Part shown: positions 8,459-18,611 of the stretch, one piece after another
How the letters are laid out: every line of letters begins with the position of its first letter
Numbering within the stretch: position 1 is the stretch's first letter
Assembly: GCA_036495685.1 (NCBI GenBank)
Contig: DASXMJ010000051.1
Location: 1-64,000, forward strand
Source: Candidatus Binataceae bacterium
GTDB taxonomy: Bacteria > Desulfobacterota > Binatia > Binatales > Binataceae
Direction: 5' to 3'
DNA length: 64,000 nt
Made by a program: the position numbers and the translations under genes
The notes under the pieces: generated by a model
Told to the model about the DNA's origin: nothing
Seen by the model: the letters and a program-made list of their open reading frames with translations, nothing else
Databases searched by the model: none

Positions 8459-10981
8459 TCAGCGCGGCAACACGCCGAGCGGATTGCCTGCAAGTCCATA
8501 GGTCTGGAAGGGATTCCGGCCGAAGGGGCTCTGTCCGATCGAGCCCAGACCGCCCAGTGTCAGCTGGAACTGAACCTGCACTTCGTTGGGGTTGAAGGAG
8601 TCGGTCAGTCCCATGTCGGCCGACCAGCAATCACACGCTGATTTCAGTCGCGCGCCGTACTCCGCGTACTGTAGCTGATTGGTGGAAAAATTGTAGCTGG
8701 GCGCGATGTACACGCCGAGCATGTCACCCAGGTCGCTGTAAGCCCTAATCGTCGCGAACTGGCTGTTGTTTTCGGTAGTGGTCGGCAGCACCGCGGTTTT
8801 CGGGTTTACGTAGTTGTACGATAACTGCACAAAAGATCCTTGCAACTCTTTGCCCATGTAGACGTTGGAAACCTGGGACCACGGCGGTTGCAGCGTCAGG
8901 AACACGTTGGCGAAGGTGATGCCGGCGTGGTTGCGCGGATTGTAGTCCACCTGCGAGCCGAGCGCCGCAAAGGAGGTCGCGAAGACCGTCAGGTTGCTTT
9001 GAAAGTCCGAAACGCGGTCGCCGAACGGCCCCAAGTCATGCGAAACGTCGTAGGCTTGCATGAAGGTAGCCTGCGCCAGCTCGCGGACTTCCTGGCCGTG
9101 GCTGAATGCGGACGCGCCACCCGGCATGAAAGTCTCCGAGGGCGACGAGCCCTGGTTGGTCGGGCCAGGGGCTCCGGTCGATTCGTCGGTTTCGGTATCG
9201 GCGGGCAGGTCCGCTGACTGCGGCGCGATCTTCGCAAACAGCCTCGTGGTTACGCCGTAGGTAAACAGGCTGCGCGAGTTAACCCGATCGTATTGATCGA
9301 AGAGCGGCAGATTCCCCTGGTAGATGCGCGGCACGTACGCATACGTCGCAAAGGGTTCGATAGTGTTCTTGAGCTTCTCGACCAGAGTGCCATTTACGTC
9401 CCAAACCCGCTCAACCTCGCTCGCAACCCCGGTTGAAAGGGACGGAACTCCGATGCCCTGAAATCCACCTTGTGCCAGTGGTCCGACTGAAAGGCCGTTG
9501 TTGTAGAGGAGGACCCCCGGCTTCCCATTCGCCTTTGGTGGCAGTCCGGCGAACGGAAACCCTACGGGGGTAACGTTAATATTGTGTCCGGAGGTGTCGT
9601 ACATGTTTCCTTGCACGCCAACCGCCCCGTAGCCATAGAGGTAATCACCCAAGCGCCACGGTATGGTGAGCTTGGGAGTCGCTGCAAACCGCAGCCCGTC
9701 CAATCCTGATTCGCGGTAGAAATTGGTCCCCTGCGCATCGTAGTCGAGAAACGCCAGTCCGCCGGCGAGGTCTTGCCGCCCGCTCACGAGGAGCTTGGGC
9801 AGTTCCTGCAGCGCGAACGGACTTGCCTGAATCAAGTCCTGGTTCCAAGTGCCTTGCATCTGCGCGTAGCCATGGTCGAATTCGTCCAGCACTCCCCAAT
9901 GGGAGATAGCGTTGCGCAACGATCCCCAGTTGCTGCCGTAGCCGTTCGACAGGGTCCATACATTCATTTCCCGCAGATAAAAGTCGTCGCTGACTGAAAC
10001 CGTATCGGCATAGACCATCAGGTTGTCCGTGATGTGCTGGCGAGTCATGCCGATGATTCCGTAGCGATTGACCGGGATGAACGGGTCGTTGACCTGAGTG
10101 TCGACGATGTCGCCGTGGCGATTCGCGTTGCTCCGAATCGATTCGTTATAAAACGCGCCATTCACCCAAAAATAGTCGTCTGGCCCGTTGGTCAGACGGT
10201 ACTCCGCGAGACCGCCGACGCGTTGGCGGGTTTCAATATCAAGCGCGACGGTCGCATCCTGGGTTTTGTTGATCGCAAGGTAGTATGGCTGCAGCAACTG
10301 AAAGCCGCGCAAGCCCGATTGTCCCTGGCGCCCCGACAGGAAGCCGCTATGCCGATCGGTATCGGCGGGAAATGTCAGCGAGGGAACTTTGAAGGGCTGA
10401 TAACCGAGGATGTTAAACGAGGCACCCTTGGCGGTCCCGGTGTTGCCAATATCTACACTCATCTGGTCCCCGCTAATCGACCAGTCGGGCGCGCGTTGCT
10501 TCGAGGATGTGCAGGTCGTGAAAAACCCGCTCGTGATCTGATAATTCTGCCCCTGGAGCTTGACGATCTTCTTGCCGTCGAGGCGATAGGTGGATTTTCT
10601 AGCCTGAACCCGCGCGTTGTCCAGCTCCAAGATTTCGTTGGCGATGTCCAGCTTGGCCCTCGTGGCCCACATCTCCACGTCCGGATCGATCAGATGGACG
10701 TTGCCGGTCGCGATGGCGATACGCTGCTGGCGATAAAGCTTGATCTGATCGGCCTTGATGACGCTCCCGCCCTCGGTCATCACTGCGTCGCCGATGACGG
10801 TGAAAGTGTCTTCCTTGGAGTCGTAGATCGTTTCGTGACCGGTGACGTTGATGGGCTGCGAGCCTTCGGAGCGCGCCGTGGTGGTACCCCCCGGGAGCTT
10901 CACCGCGAGCGCGAAGCGCCCCAGGCCCAAAAGCATCGCGGCTACAACCGCGAGTGTGAATAATTTAGGCCGGCGCCTCAG
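8459..10981 (-). CDS. lptD: LPS-assembly protein LptD (OstA-like)
   Basis: LptD is the outer-membrane beta-barrel that inserts lipopolysaccharide into the outer leaflet. An LptA-like OstA domain (GHETIYDSKEDTFTVIGDAV, then LYRQQRIAIATGNVHL) precedes the barrel. Cysteines occur in FFTTCTSS and near the C-terminus in ACDCWSAD, as in LptD family disulfides. No ATG, GTG or TTG gives a full signal peptide. A CTG at 10981 would start with RRRPKLFTLAVVAAMLLGLG and an ALA cleavage site, and has a GGGAGGAGAGGG run upstream; the ATG at 10936 begins mid-hydrophobic segment. With CTG it is 840 residues and overlaps the folC end. It follows folC in the extended trp operon. Confidence 0.85.
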   Translation of the reverse strand: MRRRPKLFTLAVVAAMLLGLGRFALAVKLPGGTTTARSEGSQPINVTGHETIYDSKEDTFTVIGDAVMTEGGSVIKADQIKLYRQQRIAIATGNVHLIDPDVEMWATRAKLDIANEILELDNARVQARKSTYRLDGKKIVKLQGQNYQITSGFFTTCTSSKQRAPDWSISGDQMSVDIGNTGTAKGASFNILGYQPFKVPSLTFPADTDRHSGFLSGRQGQSGLRGFQLLQPYYLAINKTQDATVALDIETRQRVGGLAEYRLTNGPDDYFWVNGAFYNESIRSNANRHGDIVDTQVNDPFIPVNRYGIIGMTRQHITDNLMVYADTVSVSDDFYLREMNVWTLSNGYGSNWGSLRNAISHWGVLDEFDHGYAQMQGTWNQDLIQASPFALQELPKLLVSGRQDLAGGLAFLDYDAQGTNFYRESGLDGLRFAATPKLTIPWRLGDYLYGYGAVGVQGNMYDTSGHNINVTPVGFPFAGLPPKANGKPGVLLYNNGLSVGPLAQGGFQGIGVPSLSTGVASEVERVWDVNGTLVEKLKNTIEPFATYAYVPRIYQGNLPLFDQYDRVNSRSLFTYGVTTRLFAKIAPQSADLPADTETDESTGAPGPTNQGSSPSETFMPGGASAFSHGQEVRELAQATFMQAYDVSHDLGPFGDRVSDFQSNLTVFATSFAALGSQVDYNPRNHAGITFANVFLTLQPPWSQVSNVYMGKELQGSFVQLSYNYVNPKTAVLPTTTENNSQFATIRAYSDLGDMLGVYIAPSYNFSTNQLQYAEYGARLKSACDCWSADMGLTDSFNPNEVQVQFQLTLGGLGSIGQSPFGRNPFQTYGLAGNPLGVLPR

Positions 10982-12314
10982 GAAACAGCCCTCTCCTCCC
11001 AGTCCGGGCCAAGAAGTACGGGTAAATCTCGCCGATAAGATACACAGAACCGGTCGCCAGCACCACTTCGGAAGGAGGCGTTTCCTTAACAACCTGTTCA
11101 ATTGCCGCCAAGGGGTCGCGCTCGATCCGGGTTGGCACGTGTGCGGTGAATATTGGGAGGAGATGCTCGGGATCGAGCGGATTTTTGGGCTTGGCTTTGG
11201 CAAGCGTGACGTCGGCGACCCGCGGCGCCAGCATCGCCGCCATCCGCTCCCACTGCTTGCTGGCCAGGCAACCGAACACCAGATGCGGCCTGACGTCCGG
11301 ATTCAGCTCCACACTAATCGTCTCGAGCAGGGCCGAAATCGACAGCTCGTTGTGCGCGCAGTCCAAGATGACCAGCGGGTGGTGCGACACGATATCGAAG
11401 CGCCCCGGCCAACAGACTTCGCGAAGACCGCGCCGCACGGCATCCTCCGCGATCGGATGTCCCTGCGCCCGCAACTCCTCGATCGTGGCCAGCGCGATCG
11501 CGGCATTTTCGTGTTGAAACGGTCCGGCAAGGCCAAGCTCGACGTCCTTCAGCGAGAGCGCCAGGCCCTGGTAGTCAATGCGATGTTGCGGTGCGAGGGA
11601 TCGAAAGGTGTAGTCGCGATCGACCAGCCGGGTGGCACTGCGGCGCTGTGCGGCTATCGAGCTCAGCGTGGCGCGCGCCTCATGATCGCGCGCCCCGATT
11701 ACAACCGGCACCTCGGGCTTGATGATTCCACCCTTTTCCGCGGCGATCGCAGGAATCGTGTAGCCGAGATACTCCATGTGATCGAACCCAATGGGCGTGA
11801 TAACGCTCAGAATCGGTCTCACCACGTTGGTAGAGTCCAGCCTGCCACCCAGCCCGGTCTCGACTATCGCGATATCGACGTGTTCCTCGGCGAAGTAAAG
11901 GAACATCATGGCAACCGTAAACTCGAAGAACGTCAGGGCGAGCCCTGCCCGATCGTAGGCGTCGCGCAGCTTCTCGATGTACTCGAGCATTCGCCGTGCA
12001 GGCATTTCCGCCCCGTCGATGCGCGTGCGCTCCGCCAGATTCACCAGGTGCGGCTTGGTGTACAAACCGACCCGCATTCCCGCCGCACGCAGCACCGCGT
12101 CGAGCATCGCGGCCACCGAACCCTTCCCCTTGGTGCCAGCTATGTGCACTACGCGCAGTTTGCGATGCGGATTGCCAATCAGCGCAAGGGCGTTCTCCAT
12201 CCGCTCGAGCTTGTAAATTTCCCCGCGGGCCTCGAGGGAATAGAGCCAGTCAAGAGTCCTTGTAAGCCGCTCTTCCACTGCAAACTCGGAGTCTATCTCT
12301 GAGCCACTTGCCAC
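10965..12314 (-). CDS. folC: Bifunctional folylpolyglutamate/dihydrofolate synthase
   Basis: FolC adds glutamate to dihydropteroate (making dihydrofolate) and to reduced folates, using ATP. The 449-residue length is usual. The P-loop GTKGKGSVAAML, the early YSLEARGEIYKLERM and the Mur-ligase-like segments FEFTVAMMFLYFAEEHVD and ETGLGGRLDSTNVV are present, as is the C-terminal LVFGCLASKQW. It lies downstream of accD on the same strand after a 348-base gap, the accD-folC order common in proteobacteria. Its end overlaps the proposed lptD start. Confidence 0.95.
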   Translation of the reverse strand: MASGSEIDSEFAVEERLTRTLDWLYSLEARGEIYKLERMENALALIGNPHRKLRVVHIAGTKGKGSVAAMLDAVLRAAGMRVGLYTKPHLVNLAERTRIDGAEMPARRMLEYIEKLRDAYDRAGLALTFFEFTVAMMFLYFAEEHVDIAIVETGLGGRLDSTNVVRPILSVITPIGFDHMEYLGYTIPAIAAEKGGIIKPEVPVVIGARDHEARATLSSIAAQRRSATRLVDRDYTFRSLAPQHRIDYQGLALSLKDVELGLAGPFQHENAAIALATIEELRAQGHPIAEDAVRRGLREVCWPGRFDIVSHHPLVILDCAHNELSISALLETISVELNPDVRPHLVFGCLASKQWERMAAMLAPRVADVTLAKAKPKNPLDPEHLLPIFTAHVPTRIERDPLAAIEQVVKETPPSEVVLATGSVYLIGEIYPYFLARTGRRGLFPEAPA

Positions 12315-12662
12315 GAAAGGCGAGTGAAATCAGCGGCCCCCGGCTGTCGCGGCTCCGAATGTCCGCTCGGTCTGCACCTTTCTTCCTCAATTGCGCCAGA
12401 ACGAGAATGATTCAGAAAAACCTACGTCGGGGTCTTCTTTTTCGACGAGAGAAAGGCCGTCCCGGCCTCGCGAATACTGGCAAGCCACAGCGCGACGAGC
12501 TCACTTGCCGCCGCAGCCCGGCACTCGAAGGAGGTGACTGGACTTTTCACCGAGACTGGCTGTTGCCGATTTGCACCCTAAGCTGCGCCTGGGTCTGCTG
12601 GCAAAATCCCGCAATGCTCGACCCGCGGACGCCGGCCGCGGCGGGGAGTTCGCAGCAGCACC
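12315..12662. other. 348-base gap between accD and folC
   Basis: No convincing gene. A plus-strand frame across it (12308-12727) has no family features and overlaps both neighbours. On the minus strand there is a compact GC hairpin (12454-12468). A strong purine-rich ribosome-binding-like site on the plus strand (12529-12537) has no suitable start codon after it. folC may have its own promoter here, but I could not identify one. Confidence 0.4.
12448..12468 (-). terminator. Weak terminator-like hairpin after accD
   Basis: On the minus strand AGGCCG, a 3-base loop and CGGCCT form a short stem, followed by TTCTCTC. The U-tract is poor, so this may only attenuate read-through from accD into folC. 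Confidence 0.25.
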
Positions 12663-13535
12663 CTACTTTTTGGAACGCCTCGCAGAACGATGCCGCGTCA
12701 GCATTGGAAGCAGACGGCCTAACGTGAAACGCATCTGATGGCGCGGCACGATAGCGTCCAGCATGCCGTGCGCGAGCAGAAACTCCGCACGCTGAAAGTC
12801 TTCGGGCAGTTCCTGATTTACGGTCTGTTTGCTCACGCGCCGGCCGGCGAAACCGATCAGCGCGCCCGGCTCGGCGAGATTGAGGTCCCCGAGCATCGCA
12901 AACGATGCCGCGACGCCTCCGGTGGTCGGATCGCACATCACCGAGATGTAGGGTAACCGCGCGTCTCTAAGCCGTGCGATCGCCGCAGACACCTTCGCCA
13001 TCTGCATTAGCGACAGCGCACCTTCCTGCATCCTGGCCCCGCCCGAAGCGACAAAGACCACCACCGGGAGCCCCCTACGGGTGGCGAAATCGAAGAGCCG
13101 CGCCACTTTTTCGCCGACCACGACTCCCATGCTCCCGCCCATGAATTCGAAATCCATGACGCCGAGCGCCAGCGTGCGGTCTTCGATCGCTGCCGTGCCC
13201 ACTACTACCGCATCATTGCGTCCGCTCGATTCGCGCGCCTGGGCCATCCGTTTGGGATACGGTCGCGAATCGACAAACTTGAGTGGATCGCCAATCGCCA
13301 CGTTTTCGAACATCTCGCGCCATGATCCGCGGTCAACCGTGATCGCAAGGCGCTGGCTGACGGTCAGACGAAAATGGTGCGCGCACTTGGGACAGATATT
13401 GAGATTGCGTTCGACTTCCTTGCGAAACGAGATTTCCTTGCAGGTCGGACATTTGGTCCAGATGTTCTCGTCGCTGGCTACCGGCGGCGGCGCGGCATGC
13501 GCAGAGACGGCCGGAGGTTGGGTGCTTTGCGCCAT
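12663..13535 (-). CDS. accD: Acetyl-CoA carboxylase carboxyltransferase subunit beta
   Basis: AccD is the beta subunit of the carboxyltransferase that makes malonyl-CoA for fatty acid synthesis. The 290-residue protein has the N-terminal zinc ribbon CPTCKEISF...CPKCAHHF (Cys at about 29, 32, 48 and 51) and carboxyltransferase motifs such as GGSMGVVVGEK, FVASGGARMQEG and CDPTTGGVAASFA. It starts 16 bases after the trpA stop codon, so it is probably cotranscribed with the trp operon. The C-terminus is rich in Arg/Lys. Confidence 0.96.
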   Translation of the reverse strand: MAQSTQPPAVSAHAAPPPVASDENIWTKCPTCKEISFRKEVERNLNICPKCAHHFRLTVSQRLAITVDRGSWREMFENVAIGDPLKFVDSRPYPKRMAQARESSGRNDAVVVGTAAIEDRTLALGVMDFEFMGGSMGVVVGEKVARLFDFATRRGLPVVVFVASGGARMQEGALSLMQMAKVSAAIARLRDARLPYISVMCDPTTGGVAASFAMLGDLNLAEPGALIGFAGRRVSKQTVNQELPEDFQRAEFLLAHGMLDAIVPRHQMRFTLGRLLPMLTRHRSARRSKK

Positions 13536-13551
13536 TGCTCAATTCCTCCGT

Positions 13552-14400
13552 TTAACTAACCGCCGGCGCCGTTATGGTTCGGTGCGCGGCGCGCATCGCG
13601 TCTTTGAGCGAACCGACCAGCCCGCCAGCCGCGGCGACCGCATCGCCAGACGCCATCTGTTGCTCGATCAGGGTCGAGATGGCGCTGCCGACCACCACGG
13701 CATCCGCGAAGTTCGCGACCTTTGCCGCTTGTTGCGGCGTGGAAATTCCAAAGCCTACGCCGATAGGCAGGTCGCTCACCGTGCGCAGCTCCCGCACTTT
13801 GCTTTCCACGTCGCTGCCCACTTCGCTGCGCACCCCGGTCACTCCAGTCACCGAGACATAATACAAGAACCCGCTCGCCGACCGCGCGATTCGCCGGCTG
13901 CGCTCCAGCGGCGTGGTCGGTGCGAGCAGATAGATGAGGTCGAGGCCGTTGGCCCGCGCCGGCTTGAGCAACTCCGCACTCTCCTCGGGCGGCAGATCGA
14001 TCACCAGAATCGCATCTACGCCGGCGATGGCTGCGTCACGGCAGAACCGCTCGCATCCGTAGTGTAAATAAGGATTGAAGTAACCGAACAGGATGAGCGG
14101 GATCTGCGTCGCCTGCCTGAGCTCGGAGACCAGGGAGAGAATTGCGGGTAGCGAGGCGCCCGCTTCAAGCCCGCGGGCGATGGCGCGTTGATTCGCCGGT
14201 CCATCCGCCATCGGATCCGAGAACGGCACCCCAAGCTCTATCAAGTCAGCGCCGCGCGCCTCAAGTTCGAGGACCAGCCGGCGTGTGGTCGCGATATCCG
14301 GATCTCCCGCGACGATAAACGGAATAAGCGCCGCTTCGTTGCGAGCGCGCAACTCGAGGAACTTGCGCGCGATCCTTCCGCCGTGTGGCATCCTACGCAC
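13552..14400 (-). CDS. trpA: Tryptophan synthase alpha subunit
   Basis: TrpA cleaves indole-3-glycerol phosphate to indole and glyceraldehyde 3-phosphate and channels indole to TrpB. The 282-residue product carries [14 protein letters not shown], with the catalytic Glu and Asp, and [13 protein letters not shown] near the phosphate site. Its start overlaps the end of trpB by 8 bases, which points to translational coupling of the two subunits of the complex. It is the last trp gene of the operon; accD follows 16 bases later. Confidence 0.97.
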   Translation of the reverse strand: MRRMPHGGRIARKFLELRARNEAALIPFIVAGDPDIATTRRLVLELEARGADLIELGVPFSDPMADGPANQRAIARGLEAGASLPAILSLVSELRQATQIPLILFGYFNPYLHYGCERFCRDAAIAGVDAILVIDLPPEESAELLKPARANGLDLIYLLAPTTPLERSRRIARSASGFLYYVSVTGVTGVRSEVGSDVESKVRELRTVSDLPIGVGFGISTPQQAAKVANFADAVVVGSAISTLIEQQMASGDAVAAAGGLVGSLKDAMRAAHRTITAPAVS

Positions 14401-15598
14401 CCTCCCGCAGCGTCACGCCGCACGCGCGCGCGACCGTGTTCATGTCCTTGTCGCCTCGTCCCGAGAGGTTGACGATGATGATCCGTTCTTTGGGCAGGGT
14501 TGGAGCGAGCCTGGCGGCATGCGCGATCGCGTGCGAACTCTCCAGCGCGGGGATGATGCCCTCGGTCCCGCATAAGAGCTGAAAGGCCGCCACCGCTTCG
14601 GCGTCGGTTACCACCGCGTATTCGGCGCGCCCGCTCTCCTTGAGATATGCGAGTTCGGGTCCGACGCCGGGATAATCGAGGCCGGCGGCGACCGAGTGAG
14701 TCTCACGAATCTGGCCCAGTTCATCCTGCAAGAGCAGCGTCCGGTTTCCGTGCAACACGCCCGGGTGGCCCGCCGTAAGGGTCGCCGCGTGCTGCCAGCC
14801 GTTGAGCCCGAGGCCTCCAGCCTCTACGAAATACATGCGCACGTCACGGTCTTGCACGAAGGGGTGCATCAGCCCGATCGCGTTAGACCCGCCGTTAACG
14901 CAGGCGATCAGAACATCGGGCAGCCGTCCTTCCAGCTTGACAATCTGGCGGCGCGTCTCTTTGCCGATCACGGTCTGAAAATCGCGCACGATCATCGGGT
15001 AAGGATGAGGGCCCGCGGCGGAGCCGATCAAGTAGTAGCTATTGCGCACCGACGCGGTCCAGTCGCGCAGTGCCTCGCTCATCGCGTCCTTCAGACTCCT
15101 GCTCCCCGAGTCCACCGGCTGGACCTTGGCGCCGAGCAGCTTCATGCGAAACACGTTGAGCGCCTGCCGCTCGACGTCAATCGCGCCCATGAATACCTCG
15201 CATTGACGCCGGAACAGCGCCGCCATCGTTGCGGCGGCCACTCCGTGCTGTCCTGCTCCGGTTTCGGCGATGATGCGCTCCTTGCCCATCCTGACCGCGA
15301 GCAGCGCCTGGCCCAGCGCGTTGTTCGCCTTGTGTGCACCCGTGTGGCACAGGTCCTCGCGTTTCAGATAAATTTTCGCGCCGCCCAGTTTCGCCGTCAG
15401 GTTGGCGGCGAAGAACAGGGGCGTAGGGCGTCCCACATACTCGCGCGAATATTTTTCAAGCTCGGAACGAAATTTCGGATCGCGCCGCGCCTGCTGGTAG
15501 GCCTGGGCTAGTTCCAGCAGCGCGGGCATCAGCGTTTCGGCCACGTACCGCCCGCCGAATTCGCCGAAGTGTCCGCGGCTATCTGGTTGATTTTGCAT
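14393..15598 (-). CDS. trpB: Tryptophan synthase beta subunit
   Basis: TrpB is the PLP enzyme that joins indole and serine to give tryptophan. With the ATG at 15598 ([18 protein letters not shown]) it has 401 residues, a normal length; the longer frame to 15706 would run deep into trpF. The PLP lysine is Lys90 in [13 protein letters not shown], and the phosphate-binding loop is NGGSNAIG. The gene overlaps the end of trpF by 20 bases and the start of trpA by 8. Confidence 0.97.
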   Translation of the reverse strand: MQNQPDSRGHFGEFGGRYVAETLMPALLELAQAYQQARRDPKFRSELEKYSREYVGRPTPLFFAANLTAKLGGAKIYLKREDLCHTGAHKANNALGQALLAVRMGKERIIAETGAGQHGVAAATMAALFRRQCEVFMGAIDVERQALNVFRMKLLGAKVQPVDSGSRSLKDAMSEALRDWTASVRNSYYLIGSAAGPHPYPMIVRDFQTVIGKETRRQIVKLEGRLPDVLIACVNGGSNAIGLMHPFVQDRDVRMYFVEAGGLGLNGWQHAATLTAGHPGVLHGNRTLLLQDELGQIRETHSVAAGLDYPGVGPELAYLKESGRAEYAVVTDAEAVAAFQLLCGTEGIIPALESSHAIAHAARLAPTLPKERIIIVNLSGRGDKDMNTVARACGVTLREGA

Positions 15599-16190
15599 TG
15601 GCAACGAAACTCCTGAGCTTGAGATGGTCCTTGATGCCGGGTGTCGACTCCACGCCGCTGGCCGCGTCGACCCCGTATGGGCCAAGAGCGGCAGCCGCGG
15701 CGACATTGGCTGCGTTCAACCCGCCGGAAATGAAGACTCTTGAAAGATCGAGTTGCTTGAGCTCTTCGAGAGGGCGCGCGACTCCGCTGCCACCGTAGAG
15801 CGCGGAATTAAATGTATCCAACAAGACGTAGTCCGCGTGAGTCCGAGAAATTGCGACAAGTGCTTCACCGGTGCGTACCCGCAGCGCGCGAATCACCGGC
15901 AGCGTCCAACCGGACAGCGCGCCTTCTTCTTCGTCGCCATGGAACTGCAGCATGTCGAGACCGAGATCGTGTGCGCAGTCCCCTATCACCGAGCGCGCTT
16001 CGTTGACGAACACACCCACGACCTGGGCTCGATGTCCGATAACCTCGCGAATCGCGCGCGCACCGGCTCGGTCGAGATAGCGAGGACTCGGCCGATGAAA
16101 GTTCAACCCGATCAGATCCGCACCAGCCAGAATGGCGGCCTCGGCATCTTCTATGCAGGTCACGCCGCATATTTTGACCCGCACCGTCAT
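15579..16190 (-). CDS. trpF: Phosphoribosylanthranilate isomerase
   Basis: TrpF carries out the Amadori rearrangement of phosphoribosylanthranilate. The 203-residue TIM barrel begins VKICGVT, with the catalytic Cys, and contains GVFVNEA, LQFHGDE, the catalytic Asp in VLLDTF and the late phosphate-binding segment [10 protein letters not shown]. It overlaps trpC by 4 bases and trpB by 20. TrpF and TrpC are separate proteins here, not fused as in enteric bacteria. Confidence 0.96.
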   Translation of the reverse strand: MTVRVKICGVTCIEDAEAAILAGADLIGLNFHRPSPRYLDRAGARAIREVIGHRAQVVGVFVNEARSVIGDCAHDLGLDMLQFHGDEEEGALSGWTLPVIRALRVRTGEALVAISRTHADYVLLDTFNSALYGGSGVARPLEELKQLDLSRVFISGGLNAANVAAAAALGPYGVDAASGVESTPGIKDHLKLRSFVANAKSTR

Positions 16191-16984
16191 CGCGAGTCTC
16201 TGCCTGGCAGGGAATCCAGCAACGCGGCCAGTTTCGCGCGCGGCTCTCCTCCGCGCAGCAGGCTCTCGCCGATCAAAAACGCTCGAGCACCCGCGCGGTC
16301 AAGTCGCACTATGTCCTCGGGAGCATCGATTCCGCTCTCCGAGATGATCAGTGCGTCGCTCCGCTGCCGCGAGAGCAGCCGTTCGGTGACCGCGATATCG
16401 GTAACGAAGCTATGCAGGTCACGATTGTTGATTCCGACCAGCGTAGCGCCGATCTTTCGGGCGGTCGCGAACTCTGCCTCGTTGTGCACTTCGACTAGCG
16501 CGGCCATCTTGAGCTCACGCGCCATGGCGGCAAGCTCACGCAGCACCGACCCGTCCAGCATAGCCGCAATCAGCAAGATACAGTCGGCACCCGCGGCGCG
16601 CGCCTCGTACACCTGATACGCATCGAACATGAAATCCTTGCGCAGCAGTGGCAGTTCGACCGCCGCGCGCACCGTCTGCAAATCTTCAAGTGTTCCTTTA
16701 AAATGCCTGTCGGTCAGGACCGAGATGCAGGCCGCGCCCGCCGCCGCGTACTCGCGCGCAACCGCGCCGGGGTTGAGCCCTGGGGAAATATCGCCTTTGC
16801 TGGGTGAGGCACGTTTGACTTCGGCGATTATCGCTGGCCGCCGCGCGCGCAGCGCAGCCTCGAAGTCGCGGGCAGCCGGCACGGCGGCTGCGGCGTTGCA
16901 AATCTCCGCAAATGACACGCGGTTTCGCGTGGCCATCAGTTCCTCGCGCTTGGCCGCGAAGATTTGCTCCAGGATAGAACTCAT
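16187..16984 (-). CDS. trpC: Indole-3-glycerol phosphate synthase
   Basis: TrpC closes the indole ring from the TrpF product. The 265-residue TIM barrel shows AEVKRASPSKGDI with the catalytic lysine, LLRKDFMFDAYQVYEARAAG, ALVEVHNEAEF, GINNRDL and SESGI, the complete family signature. It overlaps trpD and trpF by 4 bases each (ATGA), indicating coupled translation through this part of the operon. Confidence 0.97.
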   Translation of the reverse strand: MSSILEQIFAAKREELMATRNRVSFAEICNAAAAVPAARDFEAALRARRPAIIAEVKRASPSKGDISPGLNPGAVAREYAAAGAACISVLTDRHFKGTLEDLQTVRAAVELPLLRKDFMFDAYQVYEARAAGADCILLIAAMLDGSVLRELAAMARELKMAALVEVHNEAEFATARKIGATLVGINNRDLHSFVTDIAVTERLLSRQRSDALIISESGIDAPEDIVRLDRAGARAFLIGESLLRGGEPRAKLAALLDSLPGRDSR

Positions 16985-18009
16985 TGGCCGGTGGCGTAAC
17001 TCGCCTCCGCGAGCCTTTCGATGATCCTGAGCGCGTGGCCTGCTTCGATGAGCTTGCGCGCTTTAACCACCCCGCCGTGCAACGATTGCGCTTTTCCGCC
17101 CACGTAAAGCGCGGCGCCGGCGTTAAGCGCGAGCACATCTTGGGCGGGACCCGGTTCTCCCGCAAGAACTGCGCGCAGAATTCGGGCAGCGTGGGGCGCA
17201 TCGTTGGCCACCAGGGTGTCGCGGGCTACCCTTTTCATGCCGAACTCTTCGGGCGCGATCTCAAATTCCCGAACCGGTTCTGCACCCCGAATCTCCGCAA
17301 CCCGCGTGGCAGAGGACAGTGTAATCTCGTCCATACCATCACTTCCGTTCACCACCAGCGCGTGCGCGACCCCCAGAGCTGCCAGCGCCTCGGCCATCGG
17401 GCGAAATAATTCGGCATCTCCGACTCCCACCACCATGCAACGCGGCGTCGCCGGATTACAGAGCGGCCCAAGCAAATTGAAGATCGTGCGGGTTGCGAGC
17501 GCGCGGCGCAACGGCGCAAGCCGCGCCAGTACCGGATGATAGGCGGGAGCAAAAATGAAACAGAACGCCGCGCGGCGCAGACAGCACGCCAAGCCCGCCG
17601 GGTCGAGGTCGATCTTGACGAAGAACTGTTCCAGCACATCCGCGGCGCCGACGCGGCCGCTTATCGCGCGATTGCCGTGCTTGGCGACCGGGATGCCGGC
17701 GGCGGCGGCGACCAGGGCCGCGCCCGTTGAAATGTTGAAGCTGCCCGAACCATCGCCGCCCGTGCCCACGACGTCGACCAGATGCGTGCCATCGAGGTTG
17801 GTCGCGCGTGCGCGTGCGCGCATCGCGCGGGCTGCGCCTTTGAGCTCCGCCGCAGATTCACCCTTCAGCTTGAGCGCGACCAGAAATCCCGCGATCAGGG
17901 CCTCCGGCGCCTGCTCGTCGAGAATCTCGCCAAACGCGCGCTCGGCCGTGACTACATCAAGCGAACGACGCGCGAGCACATCCTCGAAGGCGGCAGGCAA
18001 GGCGTTCAC
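16981..18009 (-). CDS. trpD: Anthranilate phosphoribosyltransferase
   Basis: TrpD transfers phosphoribose from PRPP to anthranilate. The 342-residue protein has the PRPP motif [14 protein letters not shown], then [10 protein letters not shown] and [11 protein letters not shown]. There is no amidotransferase domain, so it is the stand-alone form. It overlaps trpG by 4 bases upstream and trpC by 4 bases downstream. Confidence 0.97.
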   Translation of the reverse strand: MNALPAAFEDVLARRSLDVVTAERAFGEILDEQAPEALIAGFLVALKLKGESAAELKGAARAMRARARATNLDGTHLVDVVGTGGDGSGSFNISTGAALVAAAAGIPVAKHGNRAISGRVGAADVLEQFFVKIDLDPAGLACCLRRAAFCFIFAPAYHPVLARLAPLRRALATRTIFNLLGPLCNPATPRCMVVGVGDAELFRPMAEALAALGVAHALVVNGSDGMDEITLSSATRVAEIRGAEPVREFEIAPEEFGMKRVARDTLVANDAPHAARILRAVLAGEPGPAQDVLALNAGAALYVGGKAQSLHGGVVKARKLIEAGHALRIIERLAEASYATGQ

Positions 18010-18596
18010 GTGGCAATCCGCCGCAGAAAGTTTTCCAGCACACGTTTGCCCTGAGGCGTGCCGATCGATTCCGGATGGAACTGCACGCCCTCGACTCTCA
18101 GGGTCTTATGGCGAAAGCCCATGATCTCGTTCTCTTCCGTGCGCGCGCTGATTTCCAGACAGTCCGGCACCGTATCCCACTCGACCAGCAGCGAATGATA
18201 CCGCATCGCATCGAACGGGCTCGGGATGGATTCAAAGATCGTCTTGCCGTCGTGCACCACCGGCGAGGTCTTGCCATGCATCAGCCGCGATGCACGCACG
18301 ACACGCCCACCGAACGCTTCCCCAATACACTGATGGCCCAGGCAGACACCGAGAATCGGCAGTTCCGCCGAAAGCTCGCGCAGAATCGCCAAGGAAACAC
18401 CGGCCTCCTTTGGCGTGCACGGCCCCGGCGAAATGACAATCGCGTCGGGCGACAGCGCACGTGCGCCCGCTACATCGATGTCATCGTTGCGCTTAACGAC
18501 TACAGCGGCGCCCAGCTCGCCAAGGTACTGAACCAGGTTGTAGGTAAACGAATCATAGTTATCGATCATCAGCAGTTTGGGTTTTAGTTCGCTCAT
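18006..18596 (-). CDS. trpG: Anthranilate synthase glutamine amidotransferase component
   Basis: TrpG supplies ammonia from glutamine to TrpE. The 196-residue class I amidotransferase has the nucleophile in [15 protein letters not shown] and the His-Glu pair in [27 protein letters not shown] is the usual N-terminus. It starts 15 bases after the trpE stop codon. The same fold also serves PabA, and a dual role in folate synthesis is possible because no pabA is visible in the window. Confidence 0.95.
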   Translation of the reverse strand: MSELKPKLLMIDNYDSFTYNLVQYLGELGAAVVVKRNDDIDVAGARALSPDAIVISPGPCTPKEAGVSLAILRELSAELPILGVCLGHQCIGEAFGGRVVRASRLMHGKTSPVVHDGKTIFESIPSPFDAMRYHSLLVEWDTVPDCLEISARTEENEIMGFRHKTLRVEGVQFHPESIGTPQGKRVLENFLRRIAT

Positions 18597-18611
18597 GGCC
18601 GCCTGCCTCGG

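Noticed and set aside
10842-12302. 486-codon plus-strand frame
   Set aside because: It is the antisense shadow of folC and the lptD start; composition is Arg/His/Gln-rich and it has no family motif.
12529-12537. Orphan GGAGGTGAC ribosome-binding-like site
   Set aside because: No ATG, GTG or TTG follows at a usable distance with a real frame.
12308-12727. Plus-strand frame across the accD-folC gap
   Set aside because: Overlaps the start of folC and end of accD, lacks a ribosome-binding site and shows no protein family character.
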